Shown here one piece after another: positions 44,831-54,324 of a DNA stretch of 64,000 nucleotides. The notes beneath the pieces are model-generated. The model was given only the letters and a program-made list of their open reading frames with translations. It did no database searches and was not told the origin of the DNA. The stretch lies in NCBI RefSeq assembly GCF_004770895.1, contig NZ_RQHS01000001.1:124001-188000 (forward strand). Reading direction: 5' to 3'. How positions within the stretch are numbered: position 1 is the stretch's first letter; each line of letters starts with the position of its first letter. The translations under genes and the position numbers were made by a program. The DNA is from Leptospira dzoumogneensis (GTDB lineage: Bacteria > Spirochaetota > Leptospiria > Leptospirales > Leptospiraceae).

Positions 44831-45955
44831 ATGACCTCGGCCTATGTGCTCGACTCTCATTTAAGTAAATTTGGCAAGACTGATTCCGACTATCAATCGC
44901 TATCCTATGATACTGCGAATCATTTACTTAAGAAGAATCCAGGTTTTGTTCCTGAATTTCTAATATTTGCATGTATGGCCCCGGAACGTTATACTGGGGA
45001 AATTTTTTTACCGGCTAAGATCAAAGAAGATCTGGGACTTTCTTCTTTATTTGCGATCCGTTCTGAGACTGCATCTTCCAGTGGGGCTTCTGCTTTACAT
45101 CTGGCCCGTTATCTTCTTCTATCGGGAAAATTTAAAAGGGGGATCGTGATCGGAACAGAGGTCATGAGTAGACTTCCTAGAGAAGAGAACAATCTACTTT
45201 TAGGTTCGGTACTTTCTTCCCGGCAAAGAAACCTGGCAATGTCCATGGCCCAGGGGGGGGCGCTGACAGCTACCAGGTATTTAAAGGATTTTGGATATAC
45301 TAGAAAGGAACTTTTTAGGTTATCCAAGAAACTTCATGATAACGGCCTTGAGAATAAGATCGCACATATTCGAAAAAACTTAAGCGAAGAGGAATACTTC
45401 TCCTCTCCTATATTCTCCAGTCCATTATGTTTATATGATATTTCTCCTTTGTCAGACGGTTCCTGCGCATTATTATTAGAAACGGATCCGGCAAGATTGA
45501 AGAAGGACCGCAAAAAAATTGAGATCACCGGCACGGGACACGGTTTAGGGAATGTGAATGGAGTTCCAGGAGGGCTTAGTTTTACTGCATCCAAATCCGC
45601 GTTTAATCAGGCTTATGCGGAAGCAGGTAAAAAACCTTCTGATATTCAAGTTGCGGAACTTCACGACGCATTTACTATTTTTGAGATCATTGCCGCGGAA
45701 GATGCAGGACTATTTCCACAAGGAAAGGCACTTGCAAATGTGGCAGAAGGGATCACTGATAAAAGAGGAAGGCTTCCGATCAATCCATCCGGAGGATTGA
45801 AAACAAGAGGTCACCCGGTGGGAGTTTCGGGGCTTGCACAGATCGCTGAACTTTGTATATTTATGAACGAGAATGATACGGATACTGCACTCGGTTTATC
45901 CATAGGAGGATTGGGAGTGAATAATTTTGCCACCATCCTCGAGGCCAAAAAATAA
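44831..45955 (+). CDS. Thiolase-family protein lacking catalytic cysteines
   Basis: 374 residues from ATG 44831 (MTSAYVLD), chosen because GTAGGAAT precedes it and upstream codons (to GTG 44735) read as non-thiolase sequence. The fold matches SCP2-type thiolases: ELHDAFTIFE and INPSGGLKTRGHPVGVSG are clear. The nucleophilic Cys of A-C-A-S-G is Ser (S82 in TASSSGAS), the C-terminal Cys of C-I-G-G is Ser (LSIGGLG), and HDCF is HDAF. Ordinary thiolysis is therefore doubtful; a scaffold, an aldolase-like activity or another condensation is possible. It abuts the glycosyltransferase gene (no gap). Confidence 0.75.
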   Translation: MTSAYVLDSHLSKFGKTDSDYQSLSYDTANHLLKKNPGFVPEFLIFACMAPERYTGEIFLPAKIKEDLGLSSLFAIRSETASSSGASALHLARYLLLSGKFKRGIVIGTEVMSRLPREENNLLLGSVLSSRQRNLAMSMAQGGALTATRYLKDFGYTRKELFRLSKKLHDNGLENKIAHIRKNLSEEEYFSSPIFSSPLCLYDISPLSDGSCALLLETDPARLKKDRKKIEITGTGHGLGNVNGVPGGLSFTASKSAFNQAYAEAGKKPSDIQVAELHDAFTIFEIIAAEDAGLFPQGKALANVAEGITDKRGRLPINPSGGLKTRGHPVGVSGLAQIAELCIFMNENDTDTALGLSIGGLGVNNFATILEAKK

Positions 45956-46978
45956 ATGCCTGAAAATATTTTAGTCATCCAAACTGCATTCTTAGGAGAT
46001 CTGATCTTAACTACTCCACTTTTTAGGGAGATCAAGAGAAGGTTTCCTGATTCTAAAATGACGGTGATCGTGAATAAAGGAACCGAATCCGTTCTGGAAG
46101 CAAATCCTTGGATAGATCTTATCATTCCTTTGGATAAGAAACAGATCAAGTCTTCTGTCTTTGGATTTTGGAATTTCTGTAAAGAATTAAGAAAACATAA
46201 TTTTACACTTTGTATTTCTCCCCATTTTTCATTTCGTTCTTCCATTATTTCTTTTTTAAGCGGGGCTAAAAGAAGGATCGGATATAAGACTGCTGGATTT
46301 TCTTTTTTATTAAATGATAGAAGGCCTCGATCATTAAGAGGACCTCATGAAGTAGACAAACTTCTTTCTTTGATCTATTCGGAAGAAGAAAGAAAAAATA
46401 TTTCCAGACAACCTGAACTGTTTTGGAAGCCGGGTTCGGTTGCCGGGATCCAATCCGAAATGAAAAAGAACGGTTTGGAAAAAGGGAATTATATACTGAT
46501 TTCTCCTTCTTCCGTATGGGAAACAAAACGTTTGCCAGCGGATAAATTCAAAACGGTCAGTAAACTTCTACATGAAAAAACAGGGCTGAAAATCGTTCTG
46601 ACCGGAGGCAAAGGAGATTCTAAACTTTGTGAAGAAGTAGGAGAAGGTTTCGGGATCAACCTTGCTGGTAAGACAACTCTTCCCGAGATGAGTTATTTGA
46701 TGAGCAAAGCGGCACTTCTTGTGACCAACGATTCTTCTCCCATTCATTTTGCTTCTGCATTTAATATCCCGACTTTGGCCGCTTTCGGAGCAACCATCCC
46801 TGCATTCGGTTATACACCTTTGGCGGATCGTGTTTTTATCTCCGAGATAAACGGCCTAGACTGTCGTCCTTGTGGCATTCATGGGGGAAGGGTCTGTCCT
46901 AAAAAACATTTTCGTTGTATGTTGGAACAGGATACGGACAGAATGGTGGAAGAAGGAATTCGTCTAATAAAAGGATAA
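45956..46978 (+). CDS. Glycosyltransferase family 9, LPS heptosyltransferase-like
   Basis: 340 residues of the GT9 family, which builds the inner core of lipopolysaccharide. The N-terminal FLGDLILTTPLFREIKRRFP is the family hallmark, and the C-terminal donor site includes GGKGDSKL, TTLPEMSYLMSKA and VTNDSSPIHFASA. It resembles heptosyltransferase II (WaaF). It begins at the base after the thiolase stop, and the aminopeptidase gene follows by two bases, so the three form an operon. The exact sugar is inferred from family only. Confidence 0.85.
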   Translation: MPENILVIQTAFLGDLILTTPLFREIKRRFPDSKMTVIVNKGTESVLEANPWIDLIIPLDKKQIKSSVFGFWNFCKELRKHNFTLCISPHFSFRSSIISFLSGAKRRIGYKTAGFSFLLNDRRPRSLRGPHEVDKLLSLIYSEEERKNISRQPELFWKPGSVAGIQSEMKKNGLEKGNYILISPSSVWETKRLPADKFKTVSKLLHEKTGLKIVLTGGKGDSKLCEEVGEGFGINLAGKTTLPEMSYLMSKAALLVTNDSSPIHFASAFNIPTLAAFGATIPAFGYTPLADRVFISEINGLDCRPCGIHGGRVCPKKHFRCMLEQDTDRMVEEGIRLIKG

Positions 46979-46980
46979 TT

Positions 46981-48270
46981 ATGGACCAGAACATTTTTAG
47001 AAAACGGATCCGAGAAGTTCAGAATCTTTTAAAAGAGTCGGAAGTCCTTCTGCTATTTGCAGCTCCTCAGAAGATCCGTAATAGAGATGTGGAGTATAAG
47101 TTCAGACAGGATTCCGATTATTATTATCTGACAGGTATCGAAGAAGAAGACGGTGTTTTGGTCTTACGCAGGGACTTCTCCGCTCATTTTGCTCTTCCTA
47201 AAGATAAAGAGAAAGAAATTTGGACGGGTATTCGTTTAGGCAAAGAAGAGATCAAAAAAAGATTGGAGCTGGATCAAAGTTTCGATCTGGGAGAATGGGA
47301 TCCTAAGATCTCCGATATTCTTACAAATCAATTCACATTATATCATTTTTTTGGAAAGGACTCCAAAAGAGATTCGGAATTACTCGAACTGATTAGCTCT
47401 TTGAATAGAAGATTGAGAGAAGGTAAGTTCGGCCCTCAGAGATGGGAGATCCCTAATTTTCTTCATGAAATGAGAATGTTAAAGTCCCCGGAAGAGATCG
47501 AAAAATTAAAAGAATCTTCCAGGATAACTGCTCTAGGCCACGAAAGATTATTCAAAGAAACCAAAGTAGGAATGTACGAATTTGAATTAGAGTCCATTCT
47601 GGAATCTGAATATTTGAAACATGGTGCCTGGGGTGGAGGTTACGGTCATATAGTCGCCGCAGGAAAGAATGCAACCATTCTTCATTATACAACCAATCGT
47701 GCCAAGATAGGCGATAACGAACTCATCTTAGTGGATAGCGGAGCGGAGAAGGATTATTATACCGCTGACGTTACCCGCGTTTTCCCGTCCGGGAAAAAAT
47801 TCACCTCGGAACAAAGAACGATTTACCAACTTGTATTGGATGTGCAGAAACAAGCGATCTTGGATACGAAACAAGGCGTTGAATTCAATGCAGTTCATGA
47901 GAAGACTGTGAAAAATTTAACTTCCGGATTGATAGATCTTGGTTTGTTAAAGGGTGGCCTTTCTGAGATTATAGAGAAGGGAGAATACCGCAGATTTTAT
48001 ATGCATAGGACCGGGCATTATCTTGGAATGGATGTGCATGATGTGGGGCGCTATTTCGAAAATGGAAAGAGTAAACCTATGCAGAACGGACTCGTAGTCA
48101 CTGTGGAGCCTGGACTGTATTTTGATCCGACTGATGAAACAATCCCTGCCGGTTTTAGAGGGATCGGAGTTAGGATAGAGGATGATGTTTTGGTGAACGG
48201 AGACAATCCTGTAGTTCTGACTTCTATGATCGCAAAAGAAGTAGATGAGATTGAGGCAATGAGGGGCTAA
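46981..48270 (+). CDS. pepP: Xaa-Pro aminopeptidase (aminopeptidase P, M24B)
   Basis: Metallopeptidase that removes an N-terminal residue before proline. 429 residues from ATG 46981; the longer frame to 46915 lies in the glycosyltransferase gene. The N-terminal creatinase-like domain (~1-165) includes FRQDSDYYYLTGIEE. The metal site is in DSGAEKDYYTADVTR, HRTGHYLGMDVHDVG, TVEPGLYF and VRIEDDVLV. All expected metal ligands look present. Confidence 0.92.
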   Translation: MDQNIFRKRIREVQNLLKESEVLLLFAAPQKIRNRDVEYKFRQDSDYYYLTGIEEEDGVLVLRRDFSAHFALPKDKEKEIWTGIRLGKEEIKKRLELDQSFDLGEWDPKISDILTNQFTLYHFFGKDSKRDSELLELISSLNRRLREGKFGPQRWEIPNFLHEMRMLKSPEEIEKLKESSRITALGHERLFKETKVGMYEFELESILESEYLKHGAWGGGYGHIVAAGKNATILHYTTNRAKIGDNELILVDSGAEKDYYTADVTRVFPSGKKFTSEQRTIYQLVLDVQKQAILDTKQGVEFNAVHEKTVKNLTSGLIDLGLLKGGLSEIIEKGEYRRFYMHRTGHYLGMDVHDVGRYFENGKSKPMQNGLVVTVEPGLYFDPTDETIPAGFRGIGVRIEDDVLVNGDNPVVLTSMIAKEVDEIEAMRG

Positions 48271-48531
48271 TAAATTTTTATAATATCCTCCGGAATATTG
48301 GTTCCAAAAATCGCCATAAGCTATGAAGAGCGCTGTTGGTTTTGTGATTGACCAAGAGTTTTGCTTTTTGACGCGGTTTTGATTTCTTGTTTACGTCTCC
48401 AAACTTTTCGCCTTAGTCGCCGATTTTGCTCTAAGACGAACTAAATTCAAAAATTTTAATGTTCATTCTATTTTTCATTTGAATACATTTGTTCCATATT
48501 ATTGATTCGATCCCAACATTCGGGAGCGAAT

Positions 48532-48960
48532 ATGGAAGAAGTTTTTAGAAAACAAATATTAGAGAACAAGGGTACTATCCAAATCGATTGGAGAATTCCT
48601 TTGGAAATGGAATCGATCTGGAGAGATTCAGTAATCTATTTGGGAGAACCGAAGGAGATCCTGGAATTCTTGATTTCTGGTTTTAGGGAAAGAAGACAAA
48701 AAGGTAAAATCCCAAAATTAGATTTTGAAAAAGTCAAAAGCAGCGATTCCAGAAAAAGGATCCGAGTGTATGGGGCCAATTATTGGGAGGCAATGGGTTA
48801 CGCTAAGGAAAGGAATGTATCTACTAGTAGTTTTTTAAGTTCACTTTTAAGAATGGAGTGGATCTTAAGTTCAGGATTTCAGTCGTTTAGAAGAGAAAAT
48901 CCGAAACTGAAAAAAGAAACTGCGAAAAACGAGGAGAAGTTCCTGCCCTGGGGAGCTTGA
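48532..48960 (+). CDS. Protein of unknown function
   Basis: 142 residues, no signal peptide, no motif I recognise. It is basic and mostly helical with a repeated R/K-rich pattern (GFRERRQKGKIP, SSDSRKRIRVYG). The middle (YWEAMGYAKERNVSTSSFLSSLLRME) could be a short ribbon-helix-helix-like DNA-binding unit; that is a guess. ATG 48532 has GGGAG at good spacing. The 261 bases before it are A/T-rich and unlike the neighbours, and the gene stands alone, so it may be a recent arrival. Confidence 0.55.
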   Translation: MEEVFRKQILENKGTIQIDWRIPLEMESIWRDSVIYLGEPKEILEFLISGFRERRQKGKIPKLDFEKVKSSDSRKRIRVYGANYWEAMGYAKERNVSTSSFLSSLLRMEWILSSGFQSFRRENPKLKKETAKNEEKFLPWGA

Positions 48961-49007
48961 GGTGAAGGTGCTATGTTGGAATTCCCACCGCTCCCTATTT
49001 CAGATCC

Positions 49008-50186
49008 TCAGTGAGTTTCCAAATAAAGTCGAATCGCTTCTTTCATCACAGATAAACCGATTGGAAGAGAAGTTTCATCAATATCAAACTTGGAACTGTG
49101 ATGCGGATGAACGAGCCCCTTCTCCTCATTCATAGAACCTACGAAAAAGTAACATCCTGGGACCTTCATCAAAAATGCGGAGAAGTCCTCTCCACCCATG
49201 GTCTTTGCATGTTCTTCTGTGACTGAGTTCGGGCCTAAAATATTCTCGGACGCTTTTCGGACCAGATTTGCCATTTCAGGATGATTGATCGTAGGAGCAT
49301 TTGTTCTTTCGTAACGGATGATTGCCTTTGCTCCAAAAGCGGAAGCAGTGTTCTCCACGACTCTTTTGAATAATTCAGGCGCCTTATCGAACATTTCTTT
49401 TGTGAATGTTCGGATCGTACCTTTTAGTTCTGCAGTTTCTGAAATTACATTAAATGCGTGGCCTGCATGGAAAGCGCCCACTGTAACTACGCAAGAATCC
49501 AGAGGATCGGTATTTCGGGATACGATACTTTGGAGTGCAGTGACTATATGAGAACCTACTAATATAGGATCCACCGTATGTTGCGGCATTGCTCCGTGAC
49601 CGCTGATACCTTGGACTGTGATCTGGAATTCATCTACAGCCGCCATCATCGGGCCGTCTACGACTCCCACCTTACCCACAGGAATATGATTCCATACATG
49701 AAGCGCTAATGCGGCGGAAACATCGTATTTTTCTAATATTCCTTCTTCTATCATGCGGTCTGCGCCTTGTCCGCCTTCTTCCGCAGGTTGGAATACTAAT
49801 AATACTCTTCCTTTTGGAACGATCGCACTTGGATTTTCTTTCAGCTCAGAGGCAAGCCCCATCAAAACGGAAGTATGAGCGTCGTGACCACATGCATGCA
49901 TAACGCCTTCGTGAACGGAAGTGTAATCTGTTTTATTCTCTTCTAAGATTGGAAGAGCATCCATATCCGCTCTTACTAAAAGAGTTTTACCCGGTTTTCC
50001 CGAATCTATTAGACAAGCGATCCCTGTTTTTGCGATCCCGGATTGAAAAATATAACCTAAGGATTTTAGATGTTGGGATACAAAATCCGCTGTCCCTACT
50101 TCTTCGTATCTGAGTTCGGGATGTTTGTGAATGAATCTGCGGTATCGGACTAATTCTTCGGTCCTTGTAGGGGAGACTGTTTTCAT
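49008..50186 (-). CDS. M20-family amidohydrolase / N-acyl amino acid hydrolase
   Basis: 392-residue dizinc hydrolase of the M20D type, which removes acyl groups from amino acids or conjugates. Metal-site motifs: [10 protein letters not shown] near residue 80, [10 protein letters not shown] near 108, [11 protein letters not shown] with the catalytic Glu near 143, and EDFSAF near 340. The dimerisation lid domain (~180-300) is present, with [13 protein letters not shown]. No signal peptide. It is convergent with the short unknown gene. Substrate unknown. Confidence 0.87.
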   Translation of the reverse strand: MKTVSPTRTEELVRYRRFIHKHPELRYEEVGTADFVSQHLKSLGYIFQSGIAKTGIACLIDSGKPGKTLLVRADMDALPILEENKTDYTSVHEGVMHACGHDAHTSVLMGLASELKENPSAIVPKGRVLLVFQPAEEGGQGADRMIEEGILEKYDVSAALALHVWNHIPVGKVGVVDGPMMAAVDEFQITVQGISGHGAMPQHTVDPILVGSHIVTALQSIVSRNTDPLDSCVVTVGAFHAGHAFNVISETAELKGTIRTFTKEMFDKAPELFKRVVENTASAFGAKAIIRYERTNAPTINHPEMANLVRKASENILGPNSVTEEHAKTMGGEDFSAFLMKVPGCYFFVGSMNEEKGLVHPHHSSKFDIDETSLPIGLSVMKEAIRLYLETH

Positions 50187-50312
50187 GATCTATCTAGGAT
50201 GATTTACTCTGAAATCGGTTTTTAGTCCCTTCTTTTTTTATTTTTTCGAAAAGAGAGAAATCAGGTCTTTAGGCTTGTTTTTCTGTATTATGAGGTCAAT
50301 AAATTAGACAAG

Positions 50313-51530
50313 ATGGGACCGGTGTCTAAAATCCAAAAGATCTACATTTATATTATCTTCTTATATTTTGTATTTTTGGCGCAATGTTCCAAGCCAGGTC
50401 ATTCTAATATTCCACTTCTTCCTTTCTTGTCCGGATGTAGCGCAGATAGAAACCCTCCTTGTTTGAAACTTACCGAGATCGCTTCCGGGTTTAATGCTCC
50501 CTTGTTTTTTGTTTCACCGTCTGGAGATGCGGATCGGACCTTTGTTTTGGAACAAGGGGGGAAGGTTCGTTTGATCAAGAATGGCACTCTTTTAACTTCT
50601 CCATTTATAGATCTGGGATCGGAAGGTCTGGATCTAATTTCATTCTCAGGAGAAAGAGGCTTACTCGGTCTTGCATTTCATCCAAACTATAATACAAACG
50701 GAAGATTTTGGGTGAACTATACGCGCAAATCGGATGGGGCTACCGTTGTTGCGGAATATTCCAGATCTTCTTCCGATCCTGATCTTGCAAATTCAGGTTC
50801 AGGTTCCATTCTATTTACGATAAATCAACCATTCAGTAATCATAATGGAGGAATGATGGCCTTCGATACCGGAGGTTATCTTTTGGTAGGAATGGGAGAT
50901 GGGGGAGGGTCAGGTGATCCGGATAACGAGGCTCAGAATTTAGAATCTTCTCTGGGTAAGATCCTAAGAATAGACATAGATAATTATCCTACGCCTGCTC
51001 CAGGGAATAGACCCGCAACCGGATTAGAAAATCCTCATATTTGGGATTGGGGACTTAGGAATCCTTGGAGATTCAGTTTGGATAGAAGCACCGGAGATCT
51101 GTATATCGCAGACGTGGGGCAAAACGATTACGAAGAATTGAATATAGAACCCGCGAACACAGGAATCAAGAATTACGGATGGAGACTAACGGAAGGAAAT
51201 CATTGTTATGACCCTTCTATCGGATGTAATACTTCGGGGATCAGTTTTCCGAAATTAGAATACAATCATTTTATAGGAAGTTCTATCACAGGCGGTTATG
51301 TGTATAGGGGATCAAACTTTCCAGAGTTAAGCGGAAGATATTTTTACGGCGATTTTATCAGGGGTAAGATCTGGTCCATTCTTTGGGATGGGACCAATAT
51401 CACGGACCAGATAGAACATACTTCTGAAATGGGATTTTCTTCCAATGTATCTTCTTTCGGAGAAGATTCGAATGGAGAAGTCTACGTAGTAGACTATAAC
51501 GGTAAAATTTTCCGGATCGATCTAAAATAA
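50313..51530 (+). CDS. Lipoprotein sugar/sorbosone dehydrogenase-like beta-propeller
   Basis: 405 residues. The signal peptide (IYIYIIFLYFVFLAQC) ends in a lipobox Cys, so it is lipid-anchored outside the cytoplasm. The mature part is the glucose/sorbosone dehydrogenase (GSDH) six-bladed propeller: GFNAPLFFVSPSGD, GERGLLGLAFHPNY, NHNGGMMAF, GDGGGSGDP, NPWRFSLDRSTGDLYIADVGQNDYEE. Related enzymes are PQQ-dependent aldose dehydrogenases; others lack PQQ. PQQ synthesis genes are not in the window, so cofactor use is uncertain. It is convergent with the ThyX-like gene. Confidence 0.85.
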   Translation: MGPVSKIQKIYIYIIFLYFVFLAQCSKPGHSNIPLLPFLSGCSADRNPPCLKLTEIASGFNAPLFFVSPSGDADRTFVLEQGGKVRLIKNGTLLTSPFIDLGSEGLDLISFSGERGLLGLAFHPNYNTNGRFWVNYTRKSDGATVVAEYSRSSSDPDLANSGSGSILFTINQPFSNHNGGMMAFDTGGYLLVGMGDGGGSGDPDNEAQNLESSLGKILRIDIDNYPTPAPGNRPATGLENPHIWDWGLRNPWRFSLDRSTGDLYIADVGQNDYEELNIEPANTGIKNYGWRLTEGNHCYDPSIGCNTSGISFPKLEYNHFIGSSITGGYVYRGSNFPELSGRYFYGDFIRGKIWSILWDGTNITDQIEHTSEMGFSSNVSSFGEDSNGEVYVVDYNGKIFRIDLK

Positions 51531-51562
51531 TTTCAATCCGAATTCAAATGATTTCTGAATAA

Positions 51563-51590
51563 TCTCTGCGACCTTGCACCTCTGTGTGAA
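51563..51590. repeat. CTCTGCG-type intergenic repeat half-site
   Basis: TCTCTGCGACCTTGCACC followed by TCTGTGTGAA between the convergent sugar dehydrogenase and ThyX-like genes. It is the right arm of the composite element seen at 8466-8592, here without the central palindrome. Confidence 0.6.
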
Positions 51591-51603
51591 AATGCAGCTG
51601 TAG

Positions 51604-53178
51604 TTACAGAGTTCTATCGTACTCGTCCAATTCTCTTTTCCACACTTGAGTCCCGCAATAATGGTCACCTTCAGGGCAATACGGTTTGATATCGCCTTGT
51701 AAACGGATCCAGCAAGGAGCCTTGATCCATTTTGCGATCTCAGGTTGTACTTTGGTTAGATCCACGAGTTCATTGATAGAAGCCTGGAAAATTTCTTCCT
51801 GAGCATTATAACAGGTCCTTGCTCTCCATTTATGATGAAGATTTAATAGATCCCCGCTTTCATAAAAACGAACAGGAAAAGCATTCGGAAGAAGGTAAGA
51901 AGCGTGTTCCGCAGATCCGCCCGCTTCTATAAAACGGTTCAGGCTTTTGAAAATGCCGTCCATTCTTCTTCTATAAGTTTCTTCTAATTGAGGATATTTT
52001 AATACTACTTTAGGAACGATATAGTCCGGCATTCCCGTGTATTGGCTCATTAGGACCGGACGGGAACCCGGTACCATTCTATGTCTTTGGTCTTGGCTGT
52101 CCGCGGAATGAGAGATCCTTTTTTTGAAAGAATAATGCACATTGAACATCGCTCTGGAAAGAGGGCTCATAGTAGTCTCATTCAGAGTAGAAGTCAGATG
52201 TTTATTTTTAGAAGGATCCATCACGAGTCGGATCGCTTCTTCGTCGTTTAGAGAATTTTTAGATACGCCCAAAACTGCACGAACGGAAGAAGCCAAAACC
52301 TCGGGACCATTCGAAGAATAGGAAACTAGTCTCGAATAACGGTTATCCATATCCTCGTCGAATTCTCTTACGAAATTTTTTGCCGCTTCCGGTCTGTATT
52401 CGTTCGCGCCGTCTTGGTAGAATTCCTTGAAAAATTTATACTCGGCAGTTTCTTCCAGAGGGATCGGATCATCCATTTCTTCCACATAAAGAGGATCGAT
52501 CTCTTTTACTTTTTCGATCATCTCTTCTACAACCAGGCGTTGTTCTTCCGGAGCGTCGAAAGAATTCATCAAACGATGGTATCTATGCAGAGTGAGTCCG
52601 TTCACTGAATGATATAAATACGTATAAGTTCCTAAAGGAAGAAGGTAACGTGCTACTTCCAGGCATTTCTTCTTTATCGGTTGCTGCCATTTTTCAGGAT
52701 AATTCGCTCTTGCTTTGTATACTAGGAAATATTCGTCCTGGATGAATGGATGCAGAAGTTCCACAAATTCAAAATACGCGTTAGACGCGGATTCAACCGC
52801 TTCTAAATAGAGTTCCTTCTGCTTTCCTGATAGAGTAGGCGGGATATAATAATTTTCCTTTTTCACCTCCACATATCTCTGGCTCACCTGTTCCGAGTTA
52901 TAGTACGGATGAGAATGTAGAAAGGACCAAACGAACTGACGGGACACCTTGTCTAGAGTGAATATAAAATGAGGATGTTGTCTTGTGGTGAGGTGACCTG
53001 CCTTCTTAGTAGATTTGGCTACCTTGTCTCGGATCTCCAGGGATTTTTCGGTGCGGATCATGTCCTCGGGGAGCAAAATCCCCTTAGAAGAATAGCAGGT
53101 TCTTGCAGAAGCTATGGCTAGGTTGAAAGGTTCTGTGGTCGCGTCTAAAAGCTGGACGATTGGTTTCTGGTGTTCCAT
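51604..53178 (-). CDS. thyX: Double-length ThyX-like FAD-dependent thymidylate synthase
   Basis: Makes dTMP with FAD and methylenetetrahydrofolate in ThyX enzymes. At 524 residues this protein is about twice the usual length. Its two halves share the ThyX motif between them: the N-terminal half has [15 protein letters not shown] (88-102), matching the N-x-x-S-x-R-Y end but not R-H-R; the C-terminal half has Q-R-H-R (364-367) with SRPVLMSQ. An internal duplication with divided roles is likely. I use ATG 53178 (MEHQKPI); upstream codons to 53235 lack a ribosome site. Function inferred; no thyA gene is nearby to compare. Confidence 0.78.
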   Translation of the reverse strand: MEHQKPIVQLLDATTEPFNLAIASARTCYSSKGILLPEDMIRTEKSLEIRDKVAKSTKKAGHLTTRQHPHFIFTLDKVSRQFVWSFLHSHPYYNSEQVSQRYVEVKKENYYIPPTLSGKQKELYLEAVESASNAYFEFVELLHPFIQDEYFLVYKARANYPEKWQQPIKKKCLEVARYLLPLGTYTYLYHSVNGLTLHRYHRLMNSFDAPEEQRLVVEEMIEKVKEIDPLYVEEMDDPIPLEETAEYKFFKEFYQDGANEYRPEAAKNFVREFDEDMDNRYSRLVSYSSNGPEVLASSVRAVLGVSKNSLNDEEAIRLVMDPSKNKHLTSTLNETTMSPLSRAMFNVHYSFKKRISHSADSQDQRHRMVPGSRPVLMSQYTGMPDYIVPKVVLKYPQLEETYRRRMDGIFKSLNRFIEAGGSAEHASYLLPNAFPVRFYESGDLLNLHHKWRARTCYNAQEEIFQASINELVDLTKVQPEIAKWIKAPCWIRLQGDIKPYCPEGDHYCGTQVWKRELDEYDRTL

Positions 53179-53239
53179 GGGATCTGTGCTACTCCGGAAA
53201 ACTAAAATGGTATTATGTCGGTAAGCGAAAAGCAAGAAA

Positions 53240-53255
53240 TGTAGGAACTTCTACA
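53240..53255. repeat. Intergenic palindrome TGTAGGAACTTCTACA
   Basis: A slightly degenerate 16-base copy of the palindrome family, in the gap between the divergent ThyX-like and aldo/keto reductase genes, 26 bases left of the operator-like repeat. Confidence 0.65.
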
Positions 53256-53280
53256 AAAACCGTTTGGAAAATTGCTTGCG

Positions 53281-53319
53281 TTTAGTTACAAATTATAAAA
53301 AATGTAAATTGTAACTAAA
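53281..53319. promoter_or_regulatory. Operator-like inverted repeat before the aldo/keto reductase operon
   Basis: TTTAGTTACAA (53281-53291) and TTGTAACTAAA (53309-53319) are perfect 11-base inverted arms around a 17-base A/T-rich spacer. An inner TTACA/TGTAA repeat is nested in it. It lies just before a GGAGG ribosome site and the ATG at 53332. The TetR-family protein encoded second in the operon is the obvious candidate to bind here and repress its own operon. Confidence 0.75.
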
Positions 53320-53331
53320 CGGAGGTTTCGA

Positions 53332-54321
53332 ATGAAACTGAGGAAATTAGGAAAAAATGGCCCCGAGGTTTCCCAAGTCGGCTTGGGTTGTATGGGGATG
53401 TCGGACTTTTACGGAACAAAAGAGACCAGGAGCAGGGAAGAATCCATCGCGACCATCCATGAGGCATTGGATTCAGGGATCAATTTTCTGAATACCGGGG
53501 ACTTCTACGGGACAGGTCATAACGAACTTTTGATCTCGGAAGCTTTGAAAGGAAGAAAGAACAAACCGATGATCAGCGTGAAGTTCGGCGGACTTCGCAG
53601 TCCATCCGGTGCGTTTATAGGATACGATTTTCGTCCGAACTCGGTGAAAAACTTTGCGGCACATTCTCTCACTCGACTCGGAGTAGACGTGATCGATATT
53701 TACCAGGCTTCTCGAGTCGATCCGGAAATCCCGATCGAAGAAACTGTGGGTGCGATCGCTGACCTGATCAAGGAAGGATATGTGCGTTATCTTGGAATTT
53801 CGGAAGCTTCTCCTGAAAATTTAAGAAGAGCTCATAAGGTCCATCCTGTCACCGCTTTGGAAGTGGAATATTCTTTGGCGACTCGAGTGATAGAGAAGGA
53901 ACTCCTGGAAACCGCGAGAGAGCTTGGGATCGGGATCGTACCTTATGGAGTCGTAGGAAGAGGGCTTCTTACCGGAAAGATAGAAAGCCATTTGGGAGTT
54001 CCTGATTTTAGATCTAATTCTCCTCGTTTCCAGGGAAAAAACCTTGAAGCGAATTTGGAGCGTGTGAGTCTGCTTCAAGAGCTTGCAAAGAAGAAGGGCT
54101 GCAGTACCGCACAACTTGCTATCGCTTGGGTGCTTCATCGAGGAGAGGATATTATTCCTCTGATCGGTTCCACAAGAAGAGAAAGTCTTAGGGAAAATTT
54201 AGGAGCGCTTTCGGTCTCTTTAAGTCCGGAAGAACTGGGAACCCTGGATGGATCTTTTCCGGAAGGTGCCTTCCAAGGAGATAGATATCCTTCTCATCTG
54301 ATGGGGCTCGTCGTTAAATGA
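53332..54321 (+). CDS. Aldo/keto reductase with altered catalytic tetrad
   Basis: 329 residues of the AKR TIM-barrel family (AKR13-like). D57 and Y59 in NTGDFYG and K84 in SVKFGG match the catalytic Asp, Tyr and Lys; a neighbouring Tyr may act too. The tetrad His, normally in Y-Q-H-R-V-D, is S127 (YQASRVD). The NADPH site GSTRRESLREN is present. It starts the operon with the TetR regulator and follows an operator-like repeat, so it is probably induced by a reactive carbonyl or quinone. The missing His may lower reductase activity or favour another reaction. Confidence 0.85.
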   Translation: MKLRKLGKNGPEVSQVGLGCMGMSDFYGTKETRSREESIATIHEALDSGINFLNTGDFYGTGHNELLISEALKGRKNKPMISVKFGGLRSPSGAFIGYDFRPNSVKNFAAHSLTRLGVDVIDIYQASRVDPEIPIEETVGAIADLIKEGYVRYLGISEASPENLRRAHKVHPVTALEVEYSLATRVIEKELLETARELGIGIVPYGVVGRGLLTGKIESHLGVPDFRSNSPRFQGKNLEANLERVSLLQELAKKKGCSTAQLAIAWVLHRGEDIIPLIGSTRRESLRENLGALSVSLSPEELGTLDGSFPEGAFQGDRYPSHLMGLVVK

Positions 54322-54324
54322 GAG

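Noticed and set aside
53281..53319. Rho-independent terminator for the ThyX-like gene
   Set aside because: The ThyX-like gene is transcribed away from this site. Position before the aldo/keto reductase ATG fits an operator better.
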